From Liolophura sinensis (taxonomy: Eukaryota > Mollusca > Polyplacophora > Chitonida > Chitonidae): 64,000 nt of DNA. Below the pieces are notes generated by a model. It made no database searches and had not been told where the DNA came from. It saw nothing but the letters and a program-made list of their open reading frames with translations. This document shows positions 25,501-36,752 of this stretch, in pieces; the first letter of the stretch is position 1; every line of letters starts with the position of its first letter. Both the position numbers and the translations under genes were made by a program. The DNA lies in NCBI RefSeq assembly GCF_032854445.1, contig NC_088305.1, forward strand, positions 22,980,955 through 23,044,954. The letters run 5' to 3'.

Positions 25501-28500
25501 AGCACACGGCATATTTACATGTATAGTTGACGTCCATAATTACGACTTTGGGTTGCACCAAGCACACGGTATATTTACATGTACAGTCGACGTCCATGAT
25601 TACGACTATGGGTTGTGCCAAGCACAAGGTATATTTACGTGTACAGTCGACGTCCATGACCACAACTATGGGTTGTACCAAGCACACGGTATATTTACAT
25701 GAACTGGCGACGTCTATGACTACGTCTGTGGATTGTACCAGGCACACGGTATATTTACATGTACAGTCGACGTCCATGACTACGACTATGGGTTGTACCA
25801 GGCACACGGTATATTTACATGTATAGTTGACGTTTATAATTACGACTTTGGGTTGCACCAAGCACACGGTATATTTACATGTACAGTCGACGTCCATGAC
25901 TACGTCTGTGGATTGTACCAGGCACACGGTATATTTACATGTACAGTCGATGTCCATGATTACGACTGTGGGTTGGGCCAAGTACACGGTATATTTACAT
26001 GTACAGTCGACATCCATGACTAGGACTATGGGTTGTACCAAGCACACGGTATATTTACATGTAATGGCGACGTCTATGAACACTACTGTGGGTTGTTCCA
26101 AGCACACGGTATATTTACATGTACAGTCGACGTCCATGATTACGACTAAGGGTTGTACCAAGCACACGGTATATTCACATGTACAGTCGACGTCCATGGC
26201 TGCGACTATGGGTTGTATCAAGCACACGGTATATTTACCTGTTCAGTCGACGTCCATGACTACGTGTATGGATTGTACCAAGCACACGGTATATTTACAT
26301 GTACTAGCGACGTCTATGTCCACTACTATGGATTGTACCAAGCACACGGTATATTTACATGTACTAGCGACGACTATGGCCTCTACTATGGGTTGTACCA
26401 AGCACATGGTATATTTAGCACTTGTTTTTGTATCTCATTAATTCATGTTGCCGTCTTTCTGTTGTTTCTACAACACATGGGGATGTGGTACGAAGTGGCA
26501 TTTATACCCCGCAAACCTCTTCCCAAGGATTACGTTTACAACGATTTTGTCCACACCTACTCCGACATGCCTAACATCACAGTGTCCATTCGTTTAGTTG
26601 GGAGGTGAGTTGTTAAATTATTCTTAAATTTAATCAAATTTACAAAACATTAGTCAGTCATGTCGTTGTTTTCGTTGAACCTTGAAAATGTGACGGCACT
26701 GTCGGTGTCAGCGCGCTCTAACCGGATAGGACGTCATACCTGGAGTCTACTACATGATGATTCAGTGAGGTAACACAATAACTATGGTCGTCTTGACACG
26801 TGACAATGTCTTTACTTAACACGAATGGTTAAGTAAAAATATTGAATAAAGCTATGGACACGATAAGGTGTCGAAATATGATATATTTACTTTATATAGT
26901 ACATGCATCTCCATATGTACACAATCTTCTGCTGAATTTATCACTTGAAAAAAGTGCTCTAGTCTCTTTACATAAACACATGGAGTAGATCTGTACAAAT
27001 GCGACTACGTGTTGTAAAGTTTTACGGAATTGACTCACCATCGATTTGTGCACACCTATTTTAGCTGTAACTCTGCGTCATGTTGATGTATATTTGATGG
27101 GAATGTATACCTTTACAGTAGTTTAGCTGCTACACTAATAAAAAGAATGTCTGTTGTCTGCGTGATGCTAGAATGTATTGTTACTATAACAGAATATTCG
27201 GTCATATTCAGCATAACATCCTGTTGTTCTAATAGAATCTTAATGTTCAACCAGTAGGATATGTATGCTATATTTAACAGAATAATGTGCTGCAACAACA
27301 GAACACATTCTAGCTTCACCCAGACAGCAGACTTTCTGGTAAACTTAACAGATTAACCTCTCGAGTGTGTAAAGCATTAAGCGATGCACTTGTACTTTCA
27401 TAGCGCCTTGTTTATGTAACTACCAAAATGGCTGGAAATTTACTGCCACACGAGAAGTCTTTATCTACAGTAAAATGTACTGTTGCCAAAACTGGCAGTG
27501 AATTTCACTGCAGAAAAATATAAATTTGTTTATACACAATGTTTTGTAAAATTAATCTTCGTATTCACAGGTATAATGAAGCCAAGGTGGGTCAGTGCTT
27601 TATTAAGGACGGCTTATCGTCCCTCGAGAAAACGGGCACGCCGACAAAATTTCTATTCTATGAGACTCAAGACAGATCGATTTCCACAGGTATAGATTTC
27701 TCCATCATTAACCTTGTGTCCCACTGATTAGTTTAGCGTAACTGACAACTGACCGGATTTCAAAGGTTACGTGTGACCTTTTTTGAGGCTGTGATCGCTG
27801 CTCTGGTTTTACCTTCTTAGCTGTATTCTTCTATATTGTCTACGAGTAATGTAACTCCGAAACACCATATGATTTTCGTAGAAAGCTGAATCTTTCTGAT
27901 GATGGCAGAATAAATTTCAGAAATATCGATTCAAACCATAGTATTTCGGAGTTACATTACTTGTCTAGCCCCCGCTCACCTCGAGAAATGAATAAATGAA
28001 TGAATGGTCACCTCACCATGAATAAAAAAGCGTTGTTTATGTGTTACTTGCCACGGAGTATTATTTAAATAATAGACAAATGGTTGTCGCACTAAGGATG
28101 AGTAGATGTATATGGTACATGAAATGACGTGTAACTCTGGCTGCCTTAATTCCTGGCCGTGCACGTGTAAATCTAGCTGCCTTCCTCGCTGGTGGTGTAC
28201 GTGTAAATCTAGCTGCCTTCATCCCTGGCCGTGCACGTGTAAATCTAGCTGCCTTCCTCCCTGGTGGTGTACGTGTAAATCTAGCTGCCTTCCTCCCTGG
28301 TCGTGGACGTGTAAATCTAGCTGCCTTCCTCCCTGGTGGTGTACGTGTAAATCTATCTGCCTTCCTCAATGGTGGTGTACGTGTAAATCTAGCTGCCTTC
28401 CTCCCTGGTGGTGTACGTGTAAATCTAGCTGCCTTCCTCTCTGGTCGTGGACGTATAAATCTCGCTGCATTCCTCCCTGGTCGTGCACGTGTAAATCAAG

Positions 28501-31500
28501 CAGCCTTCCTCCCTGGTCGTGCACATGAAAGTTTTGCTGCCTTCCTCCTTGGTCGTGTAGGTGTATATTTTGCTGCCTTCCTCCCTGGTCGTGCACGTGT
28601 AAATCTATCTGTCTTCCTCCCTGGTCATGCAGGTGAAAATTTTGCTGCCTTCCTCCTTGGTCGTCGACGTGTATAATTTGCTGCCTTCCTCCCTGGTCGT
28701 GCACGTGTAAATTTAGTTGCCTTCCTCCCCGGTCTTGTACGTGTAAATCTAGCTGCCTTCCTCCCTGGTCGTGAACGTGTAAATTTTGCTGTCTTCCTCC
28801 CTGGTCGTGCACGTGTAAATTTTGCTGCCTTCCTCCCTGGTCGTGCACGGGAAGATTTTCCCGCAACCTGGCCGTGGACTTCCCTCCCAACTTTTCCTGG
28901 TTCAAACAAGTGAACTAGTCCTGAATACGGCGTAAAACAACAGTCAAATAACAAACTTAATCAGTGAAAAAATAGCTTTTTAAGAATACTTTGAGAAGGA
29001 TGTAACTGTAAAATTGTATTTTGCAGGTGACGACTACTGGGTAATCGAGACGGACTACACAGGCTACGCTTTTGTCCTCGGCTGTGTGAGAGATGCCACG
29101 ACCCCTTATGAGGAGTGCAACAGTTATTCCGCCTGGGTGTTCGCTCGCAAGCCACATCTCTACGGAGATCAGTTCCTCAGGCTTAACAAACTTTTCGATC
29201 GTTATTGCCTTTACGAAAAGGATTTCGTAACTCCTTCGCATGCTATGGGTATGTTTCTTAATATTTTATAAAGTTTGTGAAGTATTTCTCAACGCTTGAC
29301 GTGTACATGTGTATATTTCTAACGGGTTTGGGGATATAAGCCAACTTCATAAATGTTTGCTGGACAGGTATAGGGACAAAGTATGATTTACTAAACGTGG
29401 GGTTGAATAATCCCACTGTTGAAATTGATAATGCCTATTATGTGTAATCGTTCTAGATTCTAATCCTGTGTCTAAACAATAATTGTTATCAATCTTTCCG
29501 ATTCATAAAAAAGCAACAAGTCTGCTTCACCTTTTATTGGATGCTTTTAGTCGTTGTATATATCAATCAGTGACGGAAATGAATGCTCAAGCCAAAAAAT
29601 GCAAAATATTCATTTTCATTTTGCACAGGTTGTCCCAAGGATCCAGCTGGTAAGTTTTTGGTCAATTTTGTTGTTAAGAAATCGATATTGACACTAAGAA
29701 AGCAGAGTAATGGGTAATGTATATAAAACACACGTAATCAGCCGCCAGCATTTCCGGATAGATGCTGTAAAACACACAGATATGGATAACAATTTGATAT
29801 TTTATGAGTAGAAATATATTACCTTGTCCCATTCCGAGTAAGCAGTGCTTCTCAGTTAAATTAAATATTGCCACGAAAAGTCACTAACAAGTGCTGCACT
29901 GAGCAGAAATATTAATCATTAAAATGTTGATGTCAACTTTTTTCCTCGGTTTTATTGTTCGTGAGGGGGGGGGGGGCGAAAAAAGTGAACTGAAAAGTAA
30001 TGAGATGCAAAACGACCAAGAAGCTGACTGAACTAAAACAGTGTGGTACCTACTTTGTGAAAAAGTTCCGGAACGCTGTTCAACGCCTTAAGGAGCAAAT
30101 GTAGCACACCAGAGCCTCCAAGTGGAGGGATACCTAGAGAAAACCAGCGCCCTTCGTCAAGATGCTGAGAAAACTGCACCTAATTGTCTTCTAAGAAATA
30201 TGTCAATTATGGCAGTATCAGAAAGTGGAGTGCAGCTTAGGTAACTGGTGAGAACATGTTGAACTCCTCCCAATACCCAGCATGCCGCTGGTTTTTTCAA
30301 TAATTATGAAGTCACCTGAGGCAATGAGTATTTGCGGCCAAAACCGAGCTGATGACGTTCAACATTATGGATTAGAAATAAAGTGTCCTGACTTCATTTC
30401 TTGTGCAAGATTATGAACTTCCAACATATCCACGTGTAGAGCTTGTGTTATGTGTCAAGTGCTGACAAAAGGCAATTTTGGTAAAGTGTATGATGGATTC
30501 ACACACAGCTGAATATAGCGTTTCAAACGCATACTATTGATTTTCTGTAGTTTTGCATATCGCAGTTCAAAAGAAGAAAAATCGCGCACATCGGGAAAAT
30601 CAAAAGTCCCGGCGTGTTGATAATTTTAATCAATCAGGTGCTAATTGTTCCAATAACACGATAACAGAGCTGTGTCCGCCATGCGGACACTGTTATGCCT
30701 TTTAGCCATATGATCGTGAAGGCACATTTATGGGTGAAGCCACATGGTGTTTCCGGTTTCTGTAACATGGCGTATCTTATGGCCTCATCAAAATTCTAGA
30801 TTAAAATTGGATTTATATAGTTCCCAAGCACGTCAGAAAACTTGGTGGTTGGTGTTTAGGTCTGTATCCAGTCCTCCTCCAAAATAACTAAGGCTGTATT
30901 ATTTGCTGTCTGTTGCTGTTAAATCGTTACATGTACATCTATGTCATGAGATCAGTGTAGTCCTTAATTTTTAACTGTATCAGTTAACATCTGTCTGTTA
31001 TATACGATGCTAAAAATTATTGTTTATTTCAGACACAGAGAAGGTTCAGGTAAGTGTAACTTAAACTGTGCCATTTATGCACGTTAGAGTTTTGTTTTTA
31101 ACTGATCAGCAGTAAAATACTATCTGTGTGGATGTACATAAAATTATTTTAAAAAACCCAATGGACTGACTGGAAATCGTTTTAATGTCTGTCCTACATC
31201 ACCAACCAAAGCCTTACACATCCAGTCATTTAGCACACGAAGCTCTGTGTTTAACTGATTTTACAACCCAGCGCTCTGTAACAGTTTTTAACACACGACC
31301 TTCTCTAACAGTTTTAGCACACCTAGCTGTCTGTTTAACATGTTTAAGCACCCAACGCTGTGTAACAGTTTTTAGCACACTACACTCTGTGTTTAACAGT
31401 CTTTAGCGCACGATGCATTCTGTTTAACAAGTTTTATCACACAACGCTCTCTGTTTGACGGTTTTCTTAGCACCTTTTTTTGTTTTTGACTTTCAGGTAT

Positions 31501-31553
31501 GCGTGAAGTACAACAAGGAAGATGTTTCTGCTACCAACTGGGGAATTATATGA
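22543..31553 (+). CDS. Secreted lipocalin, seven-exon model (copy 1, complete)
   Basis: Exons: 22543-22568, 26419-26604, 27571-27689, 29027-29248, 29629-29649, 31033-31049, 31497-31553, together 648 nt or 215 codons plus stop. Every intron is GT/AG and all phases agree. The protein starts with a hydrophobic segment ('CFCISLIHVAVFLLFLQ', a likely signal peptide), then the lipocalin GxW motif 'GMWYEVAF', 'RYNEAKVGQCF', the second motif 'ETDYTGYAFV', and 'WVFARK' for the third. Cysteines in 'GQCF', 'GCV', 'EEC', 'YCL', 'GCP' and 'VCV' could form disulfides. Lipocalins carry small hydrophobic ligands outside cells; the ligand here is unknown. Exons 5 and 6 are microexons of 21 and 17 nt. Exon 1 is the least certain: it rests on a TATA box, a GT donor and matching phase, and its acceptor has a poor pyrimidine tract. 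Exons 2-7 are firm. Intron 1 is a minisatellite. Confidence 0.75.
22569..26418 (+). repeat. 60-bp minisatellite MS2, array 1 (lipocalin intron 1)
   Basis: Sixty-four units of exactly 60 bases followed by ten bases of a further unit. Units begin 'gtatatttacatgtacagtc' and contain 'gacgtccatgactacgac' and 'ggttgtaccaagcacac'. The array starts at the proposed splice donor GT and ends 'gtatatttag', the acceptor. The only length changes noticed are a compensating +1/-1 pair near 24131/24190 and its duplicate near 24911/24970. A 13-unit (780-bp) block is duplicated around 23780-25260. Long frames on both strands arise because 60 is divisible by three; each is interrupted by stops (TAG in 'gactaggac', TAG in 'gtatagttg'), so I do not call it coding. 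Confidence 0.9.
27846..27961. mobile_element. Small foldback MITE in lipocalin intron 3
   Basis: The left end AGTAATGTAACTCCGAAA is the exact complement of the right end. The body is about 80 bp and noncoding. It lies between exons 3 and 4 of the lipocalin. Only one copy is visible in the window. Confidence 0.65.
28130..28858. repeat. 36-bp minisatellite MS3 in lipocalin intron 3
   Basis: About 20 units of 36 bases such as 'ctgccttcctccctggtggt' followed by 'gtacgtgtaaatctag'. Since 36 is divisible by three, cysteine- and proline-rich frames appear on + and arginine-rich ones on -, but they end inside the array or have no splice context. It lies inside the intron between exons 3 and 4 and runs straight into a SINE tail. 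Confidence 0.9.
28859..28960 (+). mobile_element. SINE tail abutting MS3
   Basis: Body words 'cccgcaacctggccgtgg' and tail 'ctgaatacggcgtaaaacaa' match the SINE family seen elsewhere. The last MS3 units grade into it, which suggests that MS3 grew from the SINE body. Confidence 0.6.
29650..31032 (+). other. Lipocalin intron 5, no other feature
   Basis: Noncoding intron between the two microexons. A run of ten G's lies near 29966. The segment from 30360 to 30980 is shared with gene 2 (42589-43030). I see no further gene or element. Confidence 0.5.
31215..31490 (+). repeat. Degenerate tandem repeat before last lipocalin exon
   Basis: About eight loose units of roughly 35 bases built on 'ctctgtttaacagtttttag' and 'agcacacga'. 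The shorter counterpart before the last exon of gene 2 lies near 43225-43355. It is noncoding intron sequence. Confidence 0.6.
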
Positions 31554-31692
31554 GAATACCATGCAAGAACATAAACAAGGGAAGCAGCCTTTTATAACAT
31601 GACTCGTAATCACCTCCCTTTATCTCCCGTTTGACTTCATTACCCTCGGAAATATCCCATAAAGAATTGCACTATGAACTATTTTACTAAGA

Positions 31693-31698
31693 AATAAA
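31693..31698 (+). terminator. Polyadenylation signal of lipocalin gene 1
   Basis: AATAAA lies 140 bases after the TGA. The surrounding sequence is conserved in gene 2, where the hexamer is at 43564-43569. A T-rich stretch follows about 40 bases later. Confidence 0.65.
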
Positions 31699-32224
31699 AC
31701 TGCATTCGTTTTCTGTAAAATGCACATTTGTCTTTTCTTTTTTTAACAGCAAAGTTTTGGTTGTAATCTTTAAACTATTGGCAGCTGAATACTGCAGCTG
31801 CGCAGTACTTGAACAGTTTTATTGTTCCTCATGAAAATAGAGTGTGTATAGTATTGCGTTTATAAGCTTCATTTGAAGGATAGTACTTGTAGGTGCTGGA
31901 GTACATACTTCCGACTGAAAAGTGATATGTAGAAAGTTTAAGTGTCTAATACCAGTAGGCAACCAAATGGACGCTCTGGATCAACATTCGCAAGACGAAT
32001 TTCCAAAACAGCGGTCACACGAGGCGAGGATTCAAACCTGACCTTTGTTACAAAAATTCCCCCATTCATATGAACTTGCTCCCAAAAAGCAGCTGGGTGC
32101 ATACGTTCGGACGTTTGTGCAATCTCTTTGTTATTGAAGACACAAATATTGTGTATATAACTGTACATACATATATATAGGTTACATAGAGTATTTTTGC
32201 TTTGGACCTTAGTTAAAAAGTTGC
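31699..32224 (+). repeat. Downstream flank shared by both lipocalin genes
   Basis: Matches 43570-44190 after gene 2, including 'taggcaaccaaatggacg' and 'catacgttcggacg'. The words 'gaggattcaaacctgacc' resemble a tRNA B box, so it may be an old tRNA-derived repeat. The minus-strand frame at 31938-32243 is not kept in the other copy. Confidence 0.5.
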
Positions 32225-32860
32225 GGCAAAAATGCATATCCACATCATTTATGTATCAGCAAAAGGGAATCTGTGTATTTTTAATGTTGAAGGTACACAA
32301 ATTATGTACCACTGATACACATATCAGTCAATCTACACAGTCTTTTCAGTAGATAATGCTCAAAAAGGTCACGTAAGCCGCTTTCGTTCAACAGCCTGAC
32401 CAGTGTGCACTGTAACCATATTCGCTTCTCAGAGGACGCGTGACCAGTAAAGGTGGACCATACTTGCATTGTGTAATTGTTCTTGTTTAGTTGAAATGCA
32501 CGAAAACTACAATTACATTCAATTTAATGCAGTCAAATTTGCTTCAATCTAAGGGTCAGATCTGACATTCACATACCAGCAGGAAGCCATAATTGAGTGT
32601 CTCAAGTCGGCGATTTCCAAATCTATGTCCAAAATAACCTAAAACACCAGTCCCCAAATGAACTTGAGAAAAATAATATATGAACAGCAAATAAAGCAGG
32701 TACACTGTTAGAAGTATCTGGTCACACAGATTTTGGTAAAGACGCGACCAAATAATGGAGTTCAAATGCAGTTATAATGCATATAGTAGGCCTAGGTTAC
32801 CACTACCTGGAAAGACTGGCCCCAAATAAATTTACATATAAATTTATATATATATAAAAC
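32225..32860 (+). repeat. Fragment of block A (A4)
   Basis: Matches A1 from about 2475 to 3000 and then jumps to about 3550 ('taggcctaggttaccac'), so the middle is deleted. It is more diverged than A1-A3. It places a block A remnant between lipocalin 1 and GT2, as the cassette order predicts. Confidence 0.75.
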
Positions 32861-32911
32861 TTATGGAACATATACTTACGATTAAGTATACGGCCATCTA
32901 GGAGTGTGTCC

Positions 32912-32914
<3 letters not shown>

Positions 32915-32977
<63 letters not shown>
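32915..32977. repeat. (TA)n microsatellite
   Basis: Uninterrupted TA dinucleotides over about 60 bases; the isoleucine/tyrosine frames across it are artefacts. Confidence 0.9.
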
Positions 32978-32978
<1 letters not shown>

Positions 32979-34450
32979 CGGCAGCTTACTTGTATGCATA
33001 AATACTTCAGTTACGCCGTTGTCTACTCGGCCCTGGAATATTTCAACCCTTTTGCTGGACGTCCGTTTCCTCTTTACTGGCACAGTTTATTGATCTCCCC
33101 CAGCCACAACCAGGTTGAATCCTCCGATTCTTCTCATGAAGGGAGATTGATACACTTCTGGTAGGACCTCCAAAGGTGCTAACGGTTTCTTCTAACTACA
33201 GCTGTGATGTATCGCCCGTAACTCCGTGAAAGACACCTTATAGCTCTCCAAATATCACTGTCGTATCACTATATTATCTCTGTTTATAACTAACCCTTCG
33301 CTAACTCTCTCACTGACTGACTCTCTCTAAACCCAGAAATCTGCCGCCTTATATATTGCCATCAAAGCTTTGAGAAAGAAGTAAGAAAACACATATGCAA
33401 GGTCATGTTCCAGAAGCATCGGTCAATAGAAATTGATTGGCTAGAAATTTACAAGATGTTCTATATTTAGACTACCCGGCTGCGACTGAAATGAACACGT
33501 CACGTGACTAAGGTGCGCTATGAAATGTACAACTTTAACCATACAATGTATTGTTACATCACACAGCCATTTAACATGTTGCATTATTGTGAATCATAGA
33601 AAACGCTAACAGTTTAATGTTTGCGTTTTAAGACAGCTGCGTTTCTAAAAGCAGATCTTACATCGTTTTACTGAAACGCAAAACACTTGTATTTTCTTTG
33701 GCCCAAACCATGGAAAAAGAAAGGTGTTCCAAGTGAAGAGACAAAGTTATTGTTTTGTAAGACAAAAACCCTGAGCAAATTATCTAAAGAACAACTCACT
33801 GCACCCCAAAATCACGATTTGAAGCGGTCTAAAACTGCATCAAATAGAGCGACACAACAACAACATTTTTACATTTTCAGCTATGTCATTTCTGACTATA
33901 CTTCATTACAAACACATATGGATTCCATATTATCTTGTATGTTTTAAAATATGTAGAAATCTCTGCCAATATGTAGCTCCAAATACCGGCCTTACCGCCC
34001 TATCCCCTTTACAAAGTCAACAGGCCTCTAAAGATGTGCAACGTCGTTGATATTTTTTCCCCCATGGCAACAAACGTCAAAACGACGCTTATCCTACGAA
34101 GCCAAAAAATCAAAAGACTACGGTGATATGAAACAGGGAGAGCCTGAAGAAAACACACGGCAATCCGGAGATTGCTGCCCCACCCACACCCACCCACCCC
34201 CAGGTACAGATAAACGTCTGGAAAGAAACTGTAGCAAGAATGATTAGAGCTGAACGCACAGAGATCGCATTGTGGAGAGCCTGCTGAGTCAACGATCTGC
34301 GTTATCACTCTTTTCACTCTGTCACGGAGATCCCTTTTTTTTCCCTACGGATGACACCTATTTGTCCTGAATGAGCTGTAGACACATTTACGCCTTGTTA
34401 AATTGTGTCATCACGCTAACAAGTACGTCACGCGCTTAGATTAAAAATGG
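32978..34450. other. Unique region with no supported gene
   Basis: Short frames occur (for example 33687-33947 plus, 34047-34247 plus, 34009-34317 minus), all with non-ATG starts or no recognisable motif. I see no repeat shared with other parts of the window. Confidence 0.4.
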
Positions 34451-34867
34451 GTATCAAATTACATTTTTATGTTTGCTGAACATGTCCCAAGTCGTGGGTG
34501 TGTCAGCTAACTATTCTGTAAATATTTAACATGTAAATGTTTCCCATGTAATTACAATCCTGTCTGCTTACAGGACAACCACACGGTTCTCCATTGGCAA
34601 CAAGCAGTCTGTGATCTCAGAACGGCTGTCCAAATTTGAACTTTTGCTGTCCTTATCAATGCACGAAATGAAAGTCAAAGAAAATACTATTGGCCATAAA
34701 AAACTGAAATGTCACTTTCTTTGCCATTCCTCCCTAATACGTCACAAATCAAGAGGGACTCTGTCTATTTCTTTGTTAACATCTCCTGAAGCTAGTCACA
34801 TTAATGTATTGCTTTTCTCTTTTTGTCTGTAAACATGAAGTTTTTCCCTGAAATGACAACACAAATA

Positions 34868-36365
34868 AACTCTCTCAAAAAAGAAACGCAAACCCCCGTA
34901 TTTTAGATATTTTAATATTTAGTTTAAAGTCAGAAATTTGGCAGAATAATAATCAAGATGGTCATGTTTAAAACTGTCTTCTCAAAAGTCATCTCACAGA
35001 CACCAGTTGCTCACCAGGGGGCGTCTTCCTCAGTATCTCGTATGACCACTACGAGCTGCAATCACTGCACGGCATCTCCTTGGACAAGAACGGATAAGAC
35101 GCCGGATTCTCTCCTGGGGAATGGCCATCCACTCCCCCTGTAACGCAACGGCGAGCTGTTGAAGCGTCTGTGGCGGTGGCTGACGTTGACGCACGTGTCG
35201 ATCCAGAGTATCCTACAGGTGTTCAATAGGGTTGAGGTCTGGTGATTTAGAATACCACGGCAAGACATTGACGTTGGAATCCTGCAGAAAGTTCATTGTT
35301 GCACGTGCAGTATGAGGCCTGGCGTTATCCTGTTGAAAAAGCTGTGTCTGTCCGTCAATAGTCGGGAGAAGGTGAGGCTGTAACACGTGGTTGATGTAAC
35401 GTTGGGCTGTCAGGTTCCCTGGAACTATCACCAAGTCTGATTTCTGGTTGTACGAGATGGCTCCCCAAACCATAACACTGCCTCCGACAAATTTGTCCAC
35501 CTGCCGGACGCAGATGGGCGCAAAGCGTTCATGACGTCTCCTATACACACCCTGTCTTCCGTCGTGACGTGTCAAAGAAAACGGGATTCATCAGAAAACC
35601 AGATGAGCCTCCAGTTTTGTAAAGTCCATATCCTTACGTTGTTGCACCACCTGAGTCGTAGGCGTCGATGTAAGGGGCGTAGTACAGGTCCAACAACTGG
35701 TCTACAGGCACGTAAACCCGCTTCTTTCAGACGGTTCCTAATCGTTTGAGCCGACACTCTCCTCAAACCTGGTATTTGTGTGGCAGTCACGGTTGGTAGG
35801 GCATGCCGAGTACGCAGGTGAAGGACCCGGATGTACCGATCTTTAGGTGGGGTCGTGATTCTTGTCCTTCCACTTCTCGGGCGATCGTTGGTCGAATTAA
35901 AGTTGTTGTAACGGCTCCAAAGTCGGGATATCGTTGTTTTGTGAACAGTTAGGTGTCGTGCAATAGTACCAAAACTTTCTCCGGCTTGAAGACGACCAAT
36001 GGCGATATTTCGGTCGGCAGCATTCAGTTGCGGCATTTTACCGACTGCTTTTCGTCGACGAATGAATGAATAAAATACGAAAGCACATGGGCTTTTATAC
36101 ACCCCCACACTATAACTGCCATTGACATGATTTGCATGTAAATGGTTCTGTGTGCGACGTCAACAGGGTCAGTCCATGTGTTGTGACGTAATAAGCAATA
36201 AAATACACTTAGGAGAGAAAAGGCAGTTGTTTGGATGGTAATCTTCATTAAAAACGTGTATAATTTCATTAAATTTGGCTAAAATTTAGTTTGGAAGCAA
36301 TAACTTTATTCGAACGAATTTTTGATATCCGAGGACAGGGGTTGCGTTTCTTTTTTGACAGAGTT
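34868..36365 (-). mobile_element. Tc1-like DNA transposon, TA target duplication
   Basis: Terminal inverted repeats begin AACTCTCTCAAAAAAGAAAC on the left and AACTCTGTCAAAAAAGAAAC on the right, differing at one base, and are flanked by TA (34866-34867 and 36366-36367). The empty site is seen beside GT1 (TA at 17528-17529) and GT3 (55994-55995), confirming the borders. The element is 1498 bp, typical for Tc1, and carries one transposase gene on the - strand. Confidence 0.95.
35030..36036 (-). pseudogene. Tc1-like transposase (DD34E), disrupted
   Basis: The start is ATG at 36036 ('MPQLNAADRNIAIGRLQAG'), the end TGA at 35032-35030, about 335 codons, normal for the family. In order: helix-turn-helix DNA-binding region ('TIARHLTVHKTTISRLWSRY'), a GRPR-like linker ('DRPRSGRTR'), then the DDE domain with 'WFSDESRF', 'FQQDNARPHTA' and 'SPDLNPIEH'; 34 residues separate the second D from the E. 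It is broken twice: a frameshift near 35572 just after 'DESRFL', and TAG at 35215-35213 directly after 'IEHL', where this family usually has tryptophan (TGG). Tc1 transposases cut and paste their element at TA sites. This copy cannot make full-length enzyme as written, but could still be moved in trans. Confidence 0.9.
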
Positions 36366-36470
36366 TACAATTAAGTAATGTAACTAAGATACTTGTATAA
36401 TACTTGCAATATATGTATTTCATTACTGAATATTGCTTATAGACCACTTATCTTCCAACAATACAGTGTA

Positions 36471-36600
36471 CTCACATGTGCGCAAGTTCTCCAGTAACTT
36501 GCCTAAGGACGGTGGTTTACGCCGGCCACTCCAGTTTTCTCCACTAAAGAATCTGACCGCCATTGTACAAGTTAAAAAGTCTTGAGTGCGAAGTTAAACA
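36471..36600 (+). mobile_element. Diverged SINE fragment in GT2 leader
   Basis: The words 'ccagtaacttgcctaaggac', 'ttctccactaaagaatctga' and 'gtcttgagtgcgaag' match the SINE body and tail loosely. It is absent from the GT1 and GT3 leaders. Confidence 0.5.
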
Positions 36601-36752
36601 GGAAGATATAAATAACTGAATAAGTAATCAAATAAATGAACAAATATAGAGGAAATAAGGAATAAAAATAATGAAGTAAATAAATTATTGAAAGAGCAGG
36701 CCTAGGACTTATTTGGTCATTATATACCTGTTGGATTTTCTTTTCCTTGCAG

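Larger units (their letters stand above)
34451..36752 (+). other. GT2 leader interrupted by a Tc1 element
   Basis: 34451-34867 matches the last part of the GT1 leader (17130-17529); the match resumes at 36366 after the transposon. The acceptor 'ttttccttgcag' precedes the GT2 ATG. In GT1 the sequence VCLQ is encoded across a second 'ttgcag', which is 'ttgctg' here, so only the first acceptor is conserved. Confidence 0.6.

Noticed and set aside
22569-26418. CRISPR-like array, because of regular repeats
   Set aside because: There are no distinct spacers; the whole 60 bases repeat, and the DNA is eukaryotic.
22596-26441. Long open frames on both strands through MS2 (up to about 398 codons), suggesting a repetitive protein
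   Set aside because: A 60-base unit without stops gives long frames automatically in several frames at once. The + frame with most length has four stops and does not join the lipocalin frame; the frame that does join has many TAG codons. The donor/acceptor model explains the array better.
26153-26608. Lipocalin fused in frame to three or four upstream 20-residue repeats
   Set aside because: The fused frame begins at TTG, not ATG, and is closed by a TAA just upstream. The repeat-to-exon frame is open in both copies by chance of the unit.
28106-28905. Cysteine/tryptophan-rich protein (+) or arginine-rich protein (-) from MS3
   Set aside because: Unit of 36 bases divisible by three, non-ATG starts, and placement inside a well supported intron.
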